Source of the DNA: Ahaetulla prasina
Lineage: Eukaryota; Chordata; Lepidosauria; Squamata; Colubridae
Direction: 5' to 3'
Length of the DNA stretch: 64,000 nucleotides
NCBI RefSeq assembly: GCF_028640845.1
Contig: NC_080546.1
Coordinates: 17,147,020-17,211,019, forward strand
This document shows positions 11,205-22,986 of this stretch, piece by piece. The translations under genes were made by a program, and so were the position numbers. Under the pieces are notes generated by a model, which was not told where the DNA came from, did no database searches, and saw nothing but the letters and a program-made list of their open reading frames with translations. How positions within the stretch are numbered: position 1 is the stretch's first letter; each line of letters begins with the position of its first letter.

Positions 11205-11737
11205 CACGTGAAGTGTTAATACCACTTTATAATGCCTTGGTAAGGCCACACTGGGAATACTGCATCCAGTTTTGGTCGCCACGATGTAAAAAGGATGTTG
11301 AGACTCTAGAAAGAGTACAGAGAAGAGGAACAAAGAGGATTAGGGGACTGGAGGCTAAAACATGAAGAATTGTTGCAGGAACTGGGTATGTCTAATTTAA
11401 TGAAAAGAAGGACCAAGGGTGACATGATAGCAGTGTCCCAATATCTCAGGGGTTGCCAAAAAGAAGAGGGAGTCAAGCCATTCTCCAAAGCACCTGAAAG
11501 CAGGACAAGAAGCAATGGGTGGAAACTAATCAAGGAGAGAAGAACTTAGAACTAAGGAGAAATTTCCTGACAGTTAGAACAATTAATCAGTTGCCTCCAG
11601 AAGTTGTGAATGCTCCAACACTGGAAGTTTGTAAGAAGATATTGGATAATCATTTGTCTGAAGTGGTATAGGGTTTCCTGCCTAAGCAGGGGTTGGACTA
11701 GAAGACCTCCAAGGTCCCTTCCAACTCTGTTATTCTA
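11205..11737 (+). mobile_element. CR1 LINE 3' fragment
   Basis: Plus-strand CR1 C-terminal region with several stops and frameshifts. It ends in GAAGACCTCCAAGGTCCCTT and a short TATTCTATTCTATT tail. Confidence 0.9.
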
Positions 11738-11774
11738 TTCTATTTTAAACTAAAAAAGGATTATATAATTGTAT

Positions 11775-11865
11775 TAAAATATATATAATATATATTATAT
11801 ATTATATAACATATAATATATATATTATAACTTATAATATATAAGTTTTATATATATATATATAA
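11775..11865. repeat. AT-rich low-complexity tract
   Basis: Interrupted TATA repeats, about 90 bases, with several self-complementary stretches. Confidence 0.9.
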
Positions 11866-11869
11866 CTTT

Positions 11870-13015
11870 AGATCATTGTGATCCTCATGTTCATCATGGA
11901 AAACAGGAAAGAAATAGAGTTGGAAAAATACATTATCAAAATAACAACAGCACACTTTCCTTGCTAAAAAAAAATCCTCCTTGATCCTTTGTCCCCCCAA
12001 AAATGCCGCCCAAATTTAAATACAGACAATACAAGCACATGTTAATAATTTGTTACTGCAGATCAATAATTTGGTAAAAGGCAATTTTACCTAGCCCAAA
12101 TGTTTTTTTCAAACGTTGTGCCTGCGAAAATTGAAAAAACTTTTCAAACAGGGCCTGAAATCAGTAGCTGAACTCTCATAAGATTTAAGTAATTCCACCC
12201 AGATTTTGTTACATCTTACTACAAAAAAGTAAAATTTCAAAAGATCTGACATCAAATTTTTATTGTTTCTATTTTTTGTTTTAGATCAAACAATAGTCAA
12301 ACCTTTTAAGCATTCTTGAAGCGCCATTAAGGCGTGTTATGAGTTCTGCATTATTGATCCAACTACTCCTGGAATCAGTAAGAGGTATTATATATCCAAT
12401 GTTACTTCCCCTTTAGTTTTGTTTGTCCATTCTTTTTAAAATTAAGCAGATTGCTTATTCTATTTGTCCTTGAAAGAGCCTGCTTGCAAAGTTCTGCATA
12501 GCTGGGTATAATCCTAAAATGTACAGGAAAGCAAAGAGGTCATACTTATAGGAGAAGGAATGGCAGAACCTGAGGGTGGAGTAAAAAGAGGAATCCCCTT
12601 GGAATCTCCTAGGTATAAAATGAACTAAATAGATAAATGATAAATAGATAAATAGATTCCTAGATAAATGAACTAAATCCAACCCTCTCCCCCGCCCTTG
12701 AGTGCCATTCACCCTTATCTAACTCTAACCAGGTGCTGACTGTTAGTTGAGAAGATTCCCGTACCATAGGTTTGGAGCAATAAATCAGCTTAATTGATCC
12801 TTCAAGTTTGGATCTGGAATTTTGCACCTGATATTACTAGCCATGACTATTTTAGAAATTCAATAATAAAGGTCAAAACTCATTCCTATCATCCAGCTCA
12901 GCAACAAAGTTGAGTGTTCTGAATTCCACTTCAGAAGACTGACTGGCTCAAGACGCTTATATACGTCTTCTTTAGTGACTTCCTCAGACAATTCATACGT
13001 TAAGATAGCGATTTA
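11870..13015. other. Unique sequence, no gene recognised
   Basis: A short ATAG-type microsatellite near 12625-12665 is the only repeat seen. Confidence 0.5.
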
Positions 13016-13150
13016 AAAAGTGTGACCAATCCTCACGTTTATGACTTTCACAAGTCTGTTCAGCAAAATAAGATCGTACAGTCACATTTTCATTTAGCTG
13101 AACAACTGAGGTGCTGGTCCCAACTATGGTCACTAAATGAGGACTACTTG
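13016..13150. mobile_element. Fragment of the Tc1/mariner-like miniature element
   Basis: Degenerate match to one end of the family at 10168-10560 (CACTAAATGAGGACTACTTGTA). The other end is not found. Confidence 0.5.
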
Positions 13151-13438
13151 TATCAAGATTGCTGTCCTTTAGGTAGGACATTTCAGATGGAAAAAACTGA
13201 ACTGTACCCGGAAATCCAATGGAGGCCAACCAAAATGCTAAAGCACAGAAATTAAATTGTCCATATGATACGGACAATTCAATTCTATCAAGGGCCCTCT
13301 CTGCTGACTTTTGGACAGATTGGAAGCTTCTTAGAACCTTTCCAAATGTAATTCCACATGGAATGATTCTGCTGCATTCACAGCTGGAAACCAAATGCAA
13401 CTAGATAAAAATTCAGTAAAGAATGATGTAGCTCAGGG

Positions 13439-13616
13439 CAGTAGTGGGATTCAAATCCTGGCGCTACCAGTTCGCTATCAGTAGCGTGCGAGCGCATGGC
13501 GCTTCTGCTTGTGTGCAGATTGTTTTTGATGACGTCTGGGCAGGTGGGCGGGGCCTCCCACTGCTGCTACTACCGGTTTTCCCAAACCGGGGTGAACCAG
13601 GAGCAACCCACCACTG
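13439..13616 (+). mobile_element. hAT-type miniature element, short 'GGGGCAACCCACCACTG' family
   Basis: It starts CAGTAGTGGG and ends CAACCCACCACTG. A perfect 8-bp duplication GCTCAGGG lies on both sides (13431-13438 and 13617-13624). Relatives are at 17107, 22810 and 39105. Confidence 0.9.
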
Positions 13617-13629
13617 GCTCAGGGGTAAG

Positions 13630-13722
13630 CAACGACCTGTGGACTTCAACTCCCAGAATTCCTAAATCAGCACAGGACTCTGGGAGTTGAAGTCCACAGG
13701 TCGTAAGGTAGCCAAGTTGCCC
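13630..13722. repeat. Imperfect palindrome of the hAT foldback group
   Basis: Arms GACCTGTGGACTTCAACTCC and its complement face each other around a short spacer, as in the palindromic hAT elements. The outer ends are degraded, so no duplication can be read. Confidence 0.7.
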
Positions 13723-13827
13723 ACCCCATGGATCTGGTGCATCACACATTCCTTCATGAGAAGAAATACTAGGTCCATACACCATATTCAGCTTTGTATA
13801 AATCTGTGAGGAACTTGATAATAACTT

Positions 13828-14090
13828 TTTTTTTTTTGCATTTATATCCCGCCCTTCTCCGAAGACTCAGGGCGGCTTACACTATGTTAGCAATAGTCTT
13901 CATTCAATTTGTATATTTATATACAAAGTCAACTTATTGTCCCCAACAATCTGGGTCCTCATTTTACCTATCTTATAGAGGATGGAAGGCTGAGTCAACC
14001 TTGGGTCTGGTGGGACTAGAACCTGCAGTAATTGCAGGCAGCTGCAGTTAATAACAGACTGCATTAGCAGTCTGAGCCACAGAAGCCCAT
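13828..14090 (-). mobile_element. tRNA-derived SINE with poly(A)-type tail, minus strand
   Basis: On the minus strand a tRNA-like head with B-box-like words leads into a body ending GCCGCCCTGAGTCTTCGG, AGGGCGGGATATAAATGC and an A-run. A second copy lies at 37200-37465. Confidence 0.8.
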
Positions 14091-14829
14091 ATATGAAGCA
14101 TCAGCCATCCTTGATGTGCCTTCCCTGACCCATATTTTCTTTTTCGTGCTGTACATGCAAACTGGAATCGAATGAAGCTTTCAGGAACAGGGCAGATGTA
14201 TTTCTAAATCAATCAAGCGTTTGGTAGAAGCATTGCAATTATACACAATCATAGTCTAGGTTACCAATTCATGTCAGGCCAATGATCACAACACAAAGTC
14301 TATGCATGTTGTGGTCTCTTGTTTAACCTCCCTAGAATTACATTTATAGACTGAGGAAGAAACCAATTTCTTCCATTTAGCCGACTGTCATTAGAGGCTG
14401 CATCTCTCCTTTGTAGAATATAGATTTCAGCAGGAAGAGAAATAGACGTCTGTTGGGCACTTCTTCCTCCTCCTTCTTTTGTTACAAATCTACGTTTATA
14501 GATTATTTGAAATGCATAAACTATAGCTAGGGATATAACCTCATTCATATGCCTCAATTTACTGGCTGAATTACAGTTCAAAACAGGAAGAAAGCAATGT
14601 TAATTACATTCCACCGAAGAAACATATGTCTTGTTACTGTGCTTTCTTAAATATGAGAAGGAAATCAAAATACATTCTAACTTCTGCCCCAACTGCCTTC
14701 TTGAATTTAGGGATACATTTTCCTCTTTTTCTTTCTCTGTCAATTCATTTGAAACCATTTCAATCTTATATAGTTCATTATCAGGCATGGCTTGACTGTT
14801 CTTGAAAGACCGTGTTATGACCCTCACTC
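14091..14829. other. Unique sequence, no gene recognised
   Basis: No supported feature. The LINE below starts at about 14830. Confidence 0.5.
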
Positions 14830-15424
14830 CATCAAAGACCTTGGAGTTTTCATATCAAATGATCTAAGTGCCAAAGCCCACTGCAACTACATCGCCAAAA
14901 AAAGCTTTAAGAGTTGTAAACCTAATCTTGCGTAGCTTCTTCTCCAGAAAGATTACACTACTAACCAGAGCATACAAAACATTTGCTAGACCAATTCTCG
15001 AGTACAGCTCGCCTGCCTGGAACCCAAACTTCATTTTGGACATTAATACAATTGAGCGTGTCCAGAAATATTTTACAAGAAGAGTTCTCCACTCCTCTGA
15101 TCACAACAAAATACCTTATGCCACCAGACTTGAAATCCTGGGTTTAGAAAATCTAGAACTCCGCCGCCTTCAGCATGACCTGAGTATAACTCATAAAATC
15201 ATCTGCTACAATGTCCTTCCTGTCGAAGACTACTTCAGCTTCAACCACAACAATACACGAGCACACAATAGATTTAAATTTAAAGTGAACCGCTCCAATC
15301 TTGATTGTAGAAAATATGACTTCAGTAACAAAGTTGTTAATGCCTGGAATGCAACCCTTTGGTTGTATCCAATTCATATGGTTATTTCATGCTTATACTT
15401 ATATATATTGTTGTGTTTGACAAA

Positions 15425-15475
<51 letters not shown>

Positions 15476-15476
15476 A
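14830..15476 (+). mobile_element. LINE 3' end with (AAATA)n tail
   Basis: Encodes the C-terminal part of the same reverse transcriptase as at 1-1258 (LILRSFFSRK, YKTFARPILEY, LEILGLENLELRR, NRSNLDCRKYDF) with one frame shift near 14880-14910 and loss of the last block. It ends in about 14 tandem AAATA-type units (15420-15476). Confidence 0.9.
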
Positions 15477-15509
15477 GATGGGATCTGATCAAGGGGGGAA
15501 AAAAGAATA

Positions 15510-16325
15510 ACAGAGTTGGCAGGAACCTTGGAAGCCCCCTAGTCCATCCCCCTGCTTAAGGAGAAAGCCCTATACCACGTTAGACAAATGGTTGTCCAAT
15601 CTCTTCTTTAAAACCACCAGGGCTGGAGCATTCAAAACTTCTGGAGGCAAGTTGTTCCACTGATTAATTATTCTAACTGTCAGGAAATTTCTCCTTAGTT
15701 CTAGTTTGTTTCCCTCCTTGATTAGTTTCCATCCATTGCTTCTTGTCCTGCCTTCAGATACTTTGAAGATTAAGTTGACCTCCACTTCTTTGCATTAGTT
15801 CCTTAAATATTGGAACATTGCTATCATGTCTCCCCGGTCCTTCTTTTCATTAAACCAACTTATCCAATTCCTGCAACCATTCTTTATAAGTTTTAGCTCC
15901 AGTCCCCTAATCATGTTTGCTGGTCTTCCTGCGCAGTTTTCTACAATCTCGACATCTTTTTTATATCGTGCCAACCAGAACTGGATGCAGAATTCCAAGC
16001 GTGTACCAAAGCATTATAAAGTAGTGCTAACACTTCATGTGATCTTGGTTCAGAGTAGGTTTCAGCAGGTTCTGACCACTGGTGGGTTTCAGCAGGTTCT
16101 AGAGAACTGGTAGTGGAAATTTTGAGTAGTTCAGAGAACTGGTAAATACCACCTCTGACTGGCCCCACCCCATCTAGTCTCTGCCTCCTGACTCCCAGCT
16201 AATTGGGAGGAAATGGGGATTTTGTAGTATTCTTCACCTGCCACGCCCACCAAGCCACACCCACAAAGCAGGTAGTAAAAAATTTTGAAACCCGCCACTG
16301 TCTTGGTTCTACTGCAGCCTGGATT
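15510..16325 (-). mobile_element. CR1 LINE 3' fragment, minus strand, interrupted by a hAT element
   Basis: Reverse complement of the CR1 3' region with the words AGTTCTAGTTTG and ATCATGTCTCCCC. A hAT miniature element is inserted at 16051-16300. The CR1 frame has several stops. Confidence 0.88.
16051..16300 (-). mobile_element. hAT-type miniature element, 'ACCGGTTCT' family
   Basis: It starts CAGAGTAGGTTTCAG and ends GAAACCCGCCACTG, with a perfect 8-bp duplication TCTTGGTT (16043-16050 and 16301-16308). The first 28 bases of the left end are repeated directly after themselves. Confidence 0.9.
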
Positions 16326-16489
16326 ATGTTGGCTTTTTTGGCAGCTGCAGCACACAGCTGGCTCACATTTAAGTTCACATCTAGTTTCTTCTTTAGATCA
16401 AGTTTTCCTCATCCTTCCTAAATCTTCCCTTTCTGTCTTTCTGAGTCTTGACTTGCCTTTTCAACTCATCCTCTCCATATCTATTATTA

Positions 16490-17075
16490 TTGGATGATGA
16501 TGATGATATACACAACAATGTGAAATGACAGCTGCCAGTTCTTTAGATGCTGAGAAGTGTGGTCCAAGATGTTTAGCATGGCAATCAGTGTGCCAAAAAC
16601 CACTGAAACCACCATTGCTGGTTCATGTCACCATCTTTTAACTTTGGTTTTCAGATCTTAATACTTAATCGCACTAAATATTGTGATATTCTCCAATTCT
16701 TTCTCTTGTATTCTATTACATATTCCCTGGTATTGCTACATCAATTATCCACACATTCTTCTTTTCAAGCACAGTTAAATCTGATTAGGGATAAGCCAAG
16801 ACTATCAGTTTTTGGTCAGGCTTCTCGCAAACTTTTAAGCTGCTCATTTTTTACTACTTTTAAAAATTATTATTACTTTTTGTTTGTTTGTCGCACAGTC
16901 AGCCAGATGTTCAGATTGAATTTGGCGTTTTTGTCCTTCCCTTCCCACGGATCAGGGATAGGCAGATGTCGATGTTTGATAATGTTAGAAATATTGTCGC
17001 AGTATGTAAGCTGTTCCAAATAAAGCTGCCTTTTGCAATTGACTGATGGAAAATTTGTCAATGCCGATGGTGTTC
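16490..17075. repeat. Unclassified interspersed repeat
   Basis: The stretch around 16905-17080 matches 61700-61960 in order (AAGCTGCCTTTTGCAATTGA, GTCAATGC, GATGGTGTTC, GGATAGGCAGATG). A small piece (CTCCAGTTCTTTCTCTTCT) recurs near 18110. I do not recognise the family. Confidence 0.55.
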
Positions 17076-17106
17076 TAGTGGTGCTCCACTTGTTTTAGGA
17101 TTGCAC

Positions 17107-17285
17107 CAGAGGTGGGTTGTATTTACCTTTACTACTGGTTTGCAGCAGGATCGCACACACATGCTCGCTTTGCTCGCGCATGCGCAAAAGCTTTCTGATA
17201 ATGTCAGGGTCGGTGGGTGGAGCCTCCCCCCAGTTTTACTACCGGTTCGCAAGAACCGGTCCGAACCGGGGGCAACCCACCACTG
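17107..17285 (+). mobile_element. hAT-type miniature element, short family
   Basis: Starts CAGAGGTGGGTTG and ends CAACCCACCACTG. Flanks GATTGCAC and GATTCCAC are an 8-bp duplication with one mismatch. Confidence 0.88.
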
Positions 17286-17317
17286 GATTCCACCCAAAGC
17301 ATCTAAAGTATCTTGTC

Positions 17318-17425
17318 TTTTTATGTACACTGAGAGCATATGCACCAAAGACAAATTCCCTGTGTGTTCCATCAAACTTGGCCAATAAAGAATTCTATTC
17401 TGTTCTGTTCTGTTCTATTCTAATT
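17318..17425 (+). mobile_element. CR1/L3-like LINE 3' tail with ATTCT repeats
   Basis: Carries TGTACACTGAGAGCATATGC, TTGGCCAATAAAGAATTC and a TTCTGTTCTATTCT tail. The same end is seen at 29610-29697, and in reverse at 24149 and 30813. Confidence 0.85.
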
Positions 17426-17489
17426 ACTATTGGTACTGCCTTTGCTTTCTTTTACCACAGTTATTCTATTTCTATTTGCAGGTCTTTGT

Positions 17490-18080
17490 ATTTATTTATT
17501 TATTTATTTATTTATTTTGTCACACAGTATATATAAGCATAAGCATGTAATAACTATACAATATATAAGCACATATATAAGTATGAGTATGTAATAACTA
17601 TATTAATTGGATATACCGAAAGGAAACAATAGGACAGGAATGGTAGGCACGCTTGTGCTCTTATGCACGCCCCTTACAGACCTCTTAGAAATGGGGTGAA
17701 GTCAATAGTAGACAGTTTTTGGTTGAAGCTTTGGGGATTTTGGGAAAAGACAACAGAGTCAGGTAGTTTATTCCAAGCATTAACAACTCTGTTTCTGAAG
17801 TCATATTTTCTGCAATCAAGATTGGAGCGGTTAACATTAAGCTTAAATCTATTGTGCACTTGTGTATTGTTGCAGTTGAAGCAACAATATTTTTAATATA
17901 GGAATTTGGGGATTTTGGGAAAAGACCACAGAGTCAGGTAGTTTATTCCAAGTATTAACAACTCTATTTCTGAAGTCATATTTTCTGCAATCAAGATGGA
18001 ACGGTTAACGTTAAGCTTAAATCTATTGTGTGCTTGTGTATTGTTGCAATTGAAGCAACAATATTTTTAATATATTTTTA
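17490..18080 (-). mobile_element. LINE 3' end, minus strand, with an internal tandem duplication
   Basis: Reverse complement of the 14830-15476 family: (AAATA)n tail at 17490-17517, then 3' UTR, then the C-terminal block NRSNLDCRKYDF. A 175-bp unit (about 17731-17900) is repeated at about 17906-18076. Confidence 0.85.
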
Positions 18081-18913
18081 ATATATTTTAATATATTTTG
18101 TTATTTTCTCCAGTTCTTTCTCTTCTATTCTGCTTTCTCCAGATACTGCCACGTCGCAATCTGGATTTTGTCTTGCGTATCGACTATTAATTTAAAAAAT
18201 AACCCAAGTTGAGACATAAAGATTTTGAGTAAACAAGTAGGAAACTACCTATGGATGAGGACTTGGCGGAACTCAATAGAAGCATTGTCTCAGGTCTGTT
18301 CAAGATAAGCAATTCTATGCAGTGAACTTAAATACTTGTAAATTACAAACTGTGGTTCTTGTGTTTATGTCTGTGTGCATTCAGTCACAAATATACCCTA
18401 ATCTCCCTTGCCCACTTATACCTCAAAGATAGGATTTTCCGTAACAACAATGGTAATTAAAAACCCTGCATGTCTAGAATGCAATTATATGGTTAGCATA
18501 CTTTTATTTATTCAACATGTCTCTCCTTGACTTTTTACTCTGAAATTCACTGTGACCGTAAATCGTTACAGTAAAAACAAGAACAATGCAAACAGAATTA
18601 AGGATGACATAATACAGAATTTCATTGTTGCTGCGTTGGTTTCTTCCCATGTATTTACAGCATTTGAATCCTTGAGGTCTCATAACGTGTCTCTACTATC
18701 TATAGCATTCCAGGCAGAAATTAAAAGCTATGGTTTTTTTTAAAAAATCGACAAAGCTTGGGGCTAGCCCACAAAATTAAATCAACTTAATTTTAATCTA
18801 GTATCCTTAGATCTTTGCAGATTTCCAAGATTTGCAATCTCCCAATGGTGTGTTGATCGACTACCTAAAAAAATTAGGCATTTTAAAGTAGAAAAAATAT
18901 TGAAGAGATCTGT
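18081..18913. other. Unique sequence, no gene recognised
   Basis: Apart from a short piece of the repeat at 16490 near 18085-18180, nothing is recognised. Confidence 0.5.
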
Positions 18914-19813
18914 CTGTAGTGGCCAAAATTGTGGCCAAAATTGTGGAAACCTTTTGGGGAACGTGTATAAAACTAGCTAATATTAGCACTTTTGGGAGGG
19001 GAATAGTACCATAAAATTATATATCAATGGAAAGATAATTTAATCTTTATTACATTTTTCCTTTACATAACTCTAGTACATAATCAACAAACTATGTCAT
19101 TTTTATATGCTTCGGATCAACATTCCATATGATATATACATTATATACATTAAATATCTCATCATCGCCTTAGATATATTTCCAATTTTTATTTCTATTA
19201 TCTGTCCAAATATACAATTTTCCCCAAACCGCATAAAATTCTGAATCGTCTTTTTCTTTTAGTTCTAGAGTAAGTTTATCCATTTCGGCACAATCATATA
19301 TCTTCTGAATAATCAGTCCTTCTGGTGGTATATTGCATTATAATTTAATCAAGGATTTGCTATTAGAATAGCAGTTACAGTATAAAGAAGAAAAGTGAAA
19401 CACGTAGGAAAAACGAGATATGCAAAAATTATCACCATAGAAAAAACGAGACATACAAAAATTATCACCATGTCAGTTAATACTTTGTTGGGTAACCTTT
19501 AGCATGAATTACAGCCTTACAATGTCTTCCCATGGAGTGAACCAAGTCTTTTAGTTCTGCAGCTGTTATAATGTGAAACCAAGATTGAATGATGGCTTCT
19601 ATTAACTGGGTTTTATTGCTGGGTTGCTTCTGACTAACAAGTTTCTTTAGTTGGCTCCATAGATGTTCAATTGGGTAAAGGTCTGGGCTATTCACAGGCC
19701 ATTCCAGCAGTAGAATAGGATTATCTTGAAACTCAAAAAAAGTGGTGTTATTAGCCATCAAACCTCAAAAATACATTTTTCCGAAAAGGTTTCCACAATT
19801 TTGGCCACTACTG
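18914..19813 (-). mobile_element. Decayed Tc1-type DNA transposon
   Basis: Inverted ends GTAGTGGCCAAAATTGTGG (left) and its complement (right, ending 19813) bracket about 900 bp. The right part holds a transposase remnant on the minus strand. TA follows the right end at 19814-19815. A full Tc1 element is about 1.3-1.6 kb, so this copy has lost much of its coding part. Confidence 0.85.
19477..19761 (-). pseudogene. Tc1 transposase C-terminal remnant
   Basis: Ninety-four codons keep the end of the DDE catalytic domain: LLEWPVNSPDLYPIEHLW holds the WP-x-SPD-x-x-PIE signature that includes the third acidic catalytic residue, followed by AKGYPTKY at the C terminus. The first two catalytic aspartates and the DNA-binding domain are missing, so it cannot be active. 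Confidence 0.85.
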
Positions 19814-20136
19814 TATATAACAAAAATTATGGATAAAGAGCAAAATGAGAACGTTGCACTGTAAAATCCCTCAGACCCTCCACGTGCTGGTAATTTGTTA
19901 TCTGCTGATCCCTTGATGTATGCAGTGTTGATTTCTAGGTATGCCTTCTCTGTCTTGGCACCTACCCTATAGAATAGCCTTCTCCCCAGAATTATTATTG
20001 ATCCAAACCCTATCGGTTTTTTAGAAGGCTGTGACATCCCAGCTGTTGGGACCAGCTGTTATTTTCTGGAGCTCTGTCGTGGATGGATGTTACAGGAGTC
20101 TTTTGAGAATTCTAAGGAGGAAGTCTTGACTTAGGT

Positions 20137-20271
20137 CACGGGTGTCAAACTCGATCGCGTCATGTGACATAGCATGACATATCGCAACATTTTTTCCCTT
20201 TGCAGAGCCGGGGTGGATCATGGCCTGCATGTGACACATCCAGACCGTGGGCCGCCAGTTTGACACCTCTG
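20137..20271. mobile_element. hAT miniature element, 'GTGTCAAACTC' type
   Basis: Begins CACGGGTGTCAAACT and ends AGTTTGACACCTCTG. Flanked by perfect duplicates ACTTAGGT (20129-20136 and 20272-20279). Confidence 0.9.
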
Positions 20272-20340
20272 ACTTAGGTTTTTGTTGTGTTTTGTTGTTG
20301 CACTGGACTGAGTTTCACTGACTGGCAAATGACTGGAAAG

Positions 20341-20431
20341 AGGGAGGAAGGAAGGAAGGAAGGAAGGAAGGAAGGAAGGAAGGAAGGAAGGAAGGAAGGA
20401 AGGAAGGAAGGAAGGAAGGAAGGAAGGAAGG
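20341..20431. repeat. (AAGG)n microsatellite
   Basis: About 20 GGAA units in a row with one or two interruptions at the start. Confidence 0.97.
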
Positions 20432-20439
20432 AAACCATC

Positions 20440-21115
20440 CTCACATGTCCTACTATTTTTATATTTTAAATAAAAATATCATCAGCACTTTCTATACCTG
20501 TTCCAGGCTGGTTTTGGATTTAGTCACACTTATAGAAGATCCATAGCAGAGCCAAGATGGAGATAGCACATCCATTATTCTTCTCCTGAATCTCTTAGTG
20601 ACTTTCAATATCATTAAACATGGTATCATTCTGAGCTGACTCTGTGGGTTGGGGATTGGGGACACCATTTTTTTTAACTTTCTCCAGGGCCAGTTCTAGA
20701 CAGAGTTGGATAGGGAACATTATCTCCTTAGGTCCCACTTTTATAAGGTGCCACAAGGGTTTGGGGTTGTTGTTTTGGGTTTGTTGTTTTGTCTTTCACC
20801 TCCTTTTCAATATATTTCATATACATGAAATCACTGGGTGAAATTGGAGTTCAAAATGTTGATCTATCTTTTGACCCAGGCCAAGCCAAGTGAGGTTATC
20901 AAATTTTTGTCACTATGCCTGAAGATTGTGTATTTTTTTTGTTGGCATAAAACCATCTCACACTCAATCTTTTCAAAACTGGGAAGCTATGGGTATTTGG
21001 GTTGCCCAGATATGGGAATTGGAATAGATCTATCTACATGGTGGCTAAGAGTCAACACTGACTCCATCCATCCATCTGTCCCTTAGCAGCCACACCTTTC
21101 TCCAGATATTATATT
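20440..21115. other. Unique sequence, no gene recognised
   Basis: T-rich, no supported feature. Confidence 0.5.
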
Positions 21116-21119
21116 TTGT

Positions 21120-21505
21120 TATGGGCATCACACTTTAAGAATGATTTAAACAAGGTAGACTAGGTTCAGAGAATGGCAACAAGGAAGATCACGAGCCTGC
21201 CACAGATATTGAAGGAAGCAGGGATATTTAGCCTTGAGGGAAGACAGGAATATATTGTAATAGCCCTCTTCAGATATCTCAATGAATAACACATTGGAGA
21301 ACATCAAGATCTGTTCTCCATCATTCCAGGAGCAAAGACAAGATAATGGCTTTAAGTTATGGGAAGGCAGAATGAAGCTGAAAGCTGGGGCCAGAAAAGC
21401 TTAATAATGAGAGCTGAGAAACAAATTATCTAGAGAAGTGGAAAGCTCTCCTTTATTGGATGTGGTCAAGTAGAAGCTGGACAGCTATCCATCATGGAAA
21501 CTTTA
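21120..21505 (+). mobile_element. Old CR1 LINE fragment
   Basis: Degenerate plus-strand CR1 C-terminal region, recognisable from phrases equivalent to 'SLEGRQEYIV' and the 'AGAGAAGTGG' and 'TATTGGATGTGGTCAAGTAG' type 3' words. Many stops and shifts suggest an old copy. Confidence 0.5.
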
Positions 21506-21544
21506 ACTTGGTTCACTGTAACCAACAGAAGATCTAAATAGCCC

Positions 21545-21755
21545 CTTAGCACTTATATACCTCTTCATAGTACTTTACAGCCTTCTCTAAGCAGTTTACA
21601 GAATCAGCATATTGCCTCCAACAATCTGGGTCCTCATTTTACCAACCTCGGGAGGAATGGAAGGCTGAGTCAACCTCGAGCCCAGTCAGGATCGAACTGA
21701 TGGCAGTCGGCAGAATTAGCCTGCAATACTGCATTATAACCCCTGCGCCACCATG
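21545..21755 (-). mobile_element. tRNA-derived SINE, minus strand
   Basis: Same family as 5085-5300. It keeps TGGGTCCTCATTTTACCAAC and GGAAGGCTGAGTCAACC, with the tRNA-like head at the right end. Confidence 0.85.
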
Positions 21756-22801
21756 GCTCATTATTGTACCCTTACAAGCCTTTGACATCATGTTGCTGCT
21801 ACTTTTTTAAATCTGCTCAACCTTTGAAACGGAGGACTAGGGTTTGGTCCCAGAGATTTTCTAACCTATTACCAAACTGCAAATTTTAATGTGACAGAAG
21901 AGAAACATTCCTAAATGTAAATCTAGAGAATAATTATATGAATTATATTTAATTTTAATTAATCATTGACACACACCCACTTGCTATTTGGGGGAGGGGT
22001 GCATGTCCCAGCAAAGCACTCAAAAGCGACTATCTGTCTCCACCTGAACCTTCTTAGCAACGCTAGATTAGGCCAAGGTGATTCTGAACCCTCATTTTAG
22101 CAATTTTATTATTCCAGGATGACTAAGGACCTCAGACAAGATAATATTAATTATGAACTGGCTCTTAATTTAAGGATTGAACAGATAAATTATTTGTCAC
22201 AGCATTAAGAATACGGGGATACGAAAGGAATGTGTGAATGGTATTTTCCAGCCACAACAAGCAAGGTTGCCTGATTTAATATAACACAATCATAGTAAAG
22301 GGAAAAACAAGCATTGCTCATCACAGTCTTTAAAAAAAAATCATAATTAAAATACTCCTTCAATGTGTAAAAAAAAAAAGAACCGAGTGATAATTAAAGG
22401 CACATTTTAGGCCTGTATGCCAGATTGGCATCTAGGTTCCTCTGTCTATGATCCACTCTACATAAAGTTGAGGTATAAAGTAAGATAAACTCTGCTATTT
22501 CTCCCTTTAATTATGCTTTATAATATTTATCCACGAAAACATTTTCTGCAACATTTTAAGGTGACAGGGGAGTCTTTCTTGTTTGGATTTGCAGCAGGTG
22601 ATCAAGTTTACCCCATGGGCTTTTTAATGTTTTCTTTTTGTGGAACTGGATTGAAATGATCTAGCTAAAATTGAATATTTTTTTGCCAGATAAGTATATT
22701 TGCTTTATAATTTGTAATTTAAGCATATCATCAGTCAAAGCAATCCTATTCATATTTAATCTGGGAGTAAATATGAACCCATGGATTTCCATTAGACATC
22801 C
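21756..22801. other. Unique AT-rich sequence, no gene recognised
   Basis: No repeat copy and no exon-like frame is visible. Confidence 0.5.
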
Positions 22802-22809
22802 TTCTGAAT

Positions 22810-22978
22810 CAGGGGTGGGTTCTATTTACCTTTACTACCAGTTCGCATCATACCCACGCAATGCTTCTGCGCAGGCGCAGAAGAGTTTTGATGACATTTG
22901 GGTCAGTGGGCGGAGCCTCCTGCTGGTTTTACTACCGGTTCTATAGAACCGGTCCGAACCAGGGGCAACCCACCACTA
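22810..22978 (+). mobile_element. hAT-type miniature element, short family
   Basis: Starts CAGGGGTGGGTTC and ends CAACCCACCACTA. Flanks TTCTGAAT and TTCTGAAC are an 8-bp duplication with one mismatch. Confidence 0.88.
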
Positions 22979-22986
22979 TTCTGAAC

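Noticed and set aside
20287..20469. Frame encoding repeated Glu-Gly-Arg-Lys
   Set aside because: It is the (AAGG)n microsatellite read in frame.
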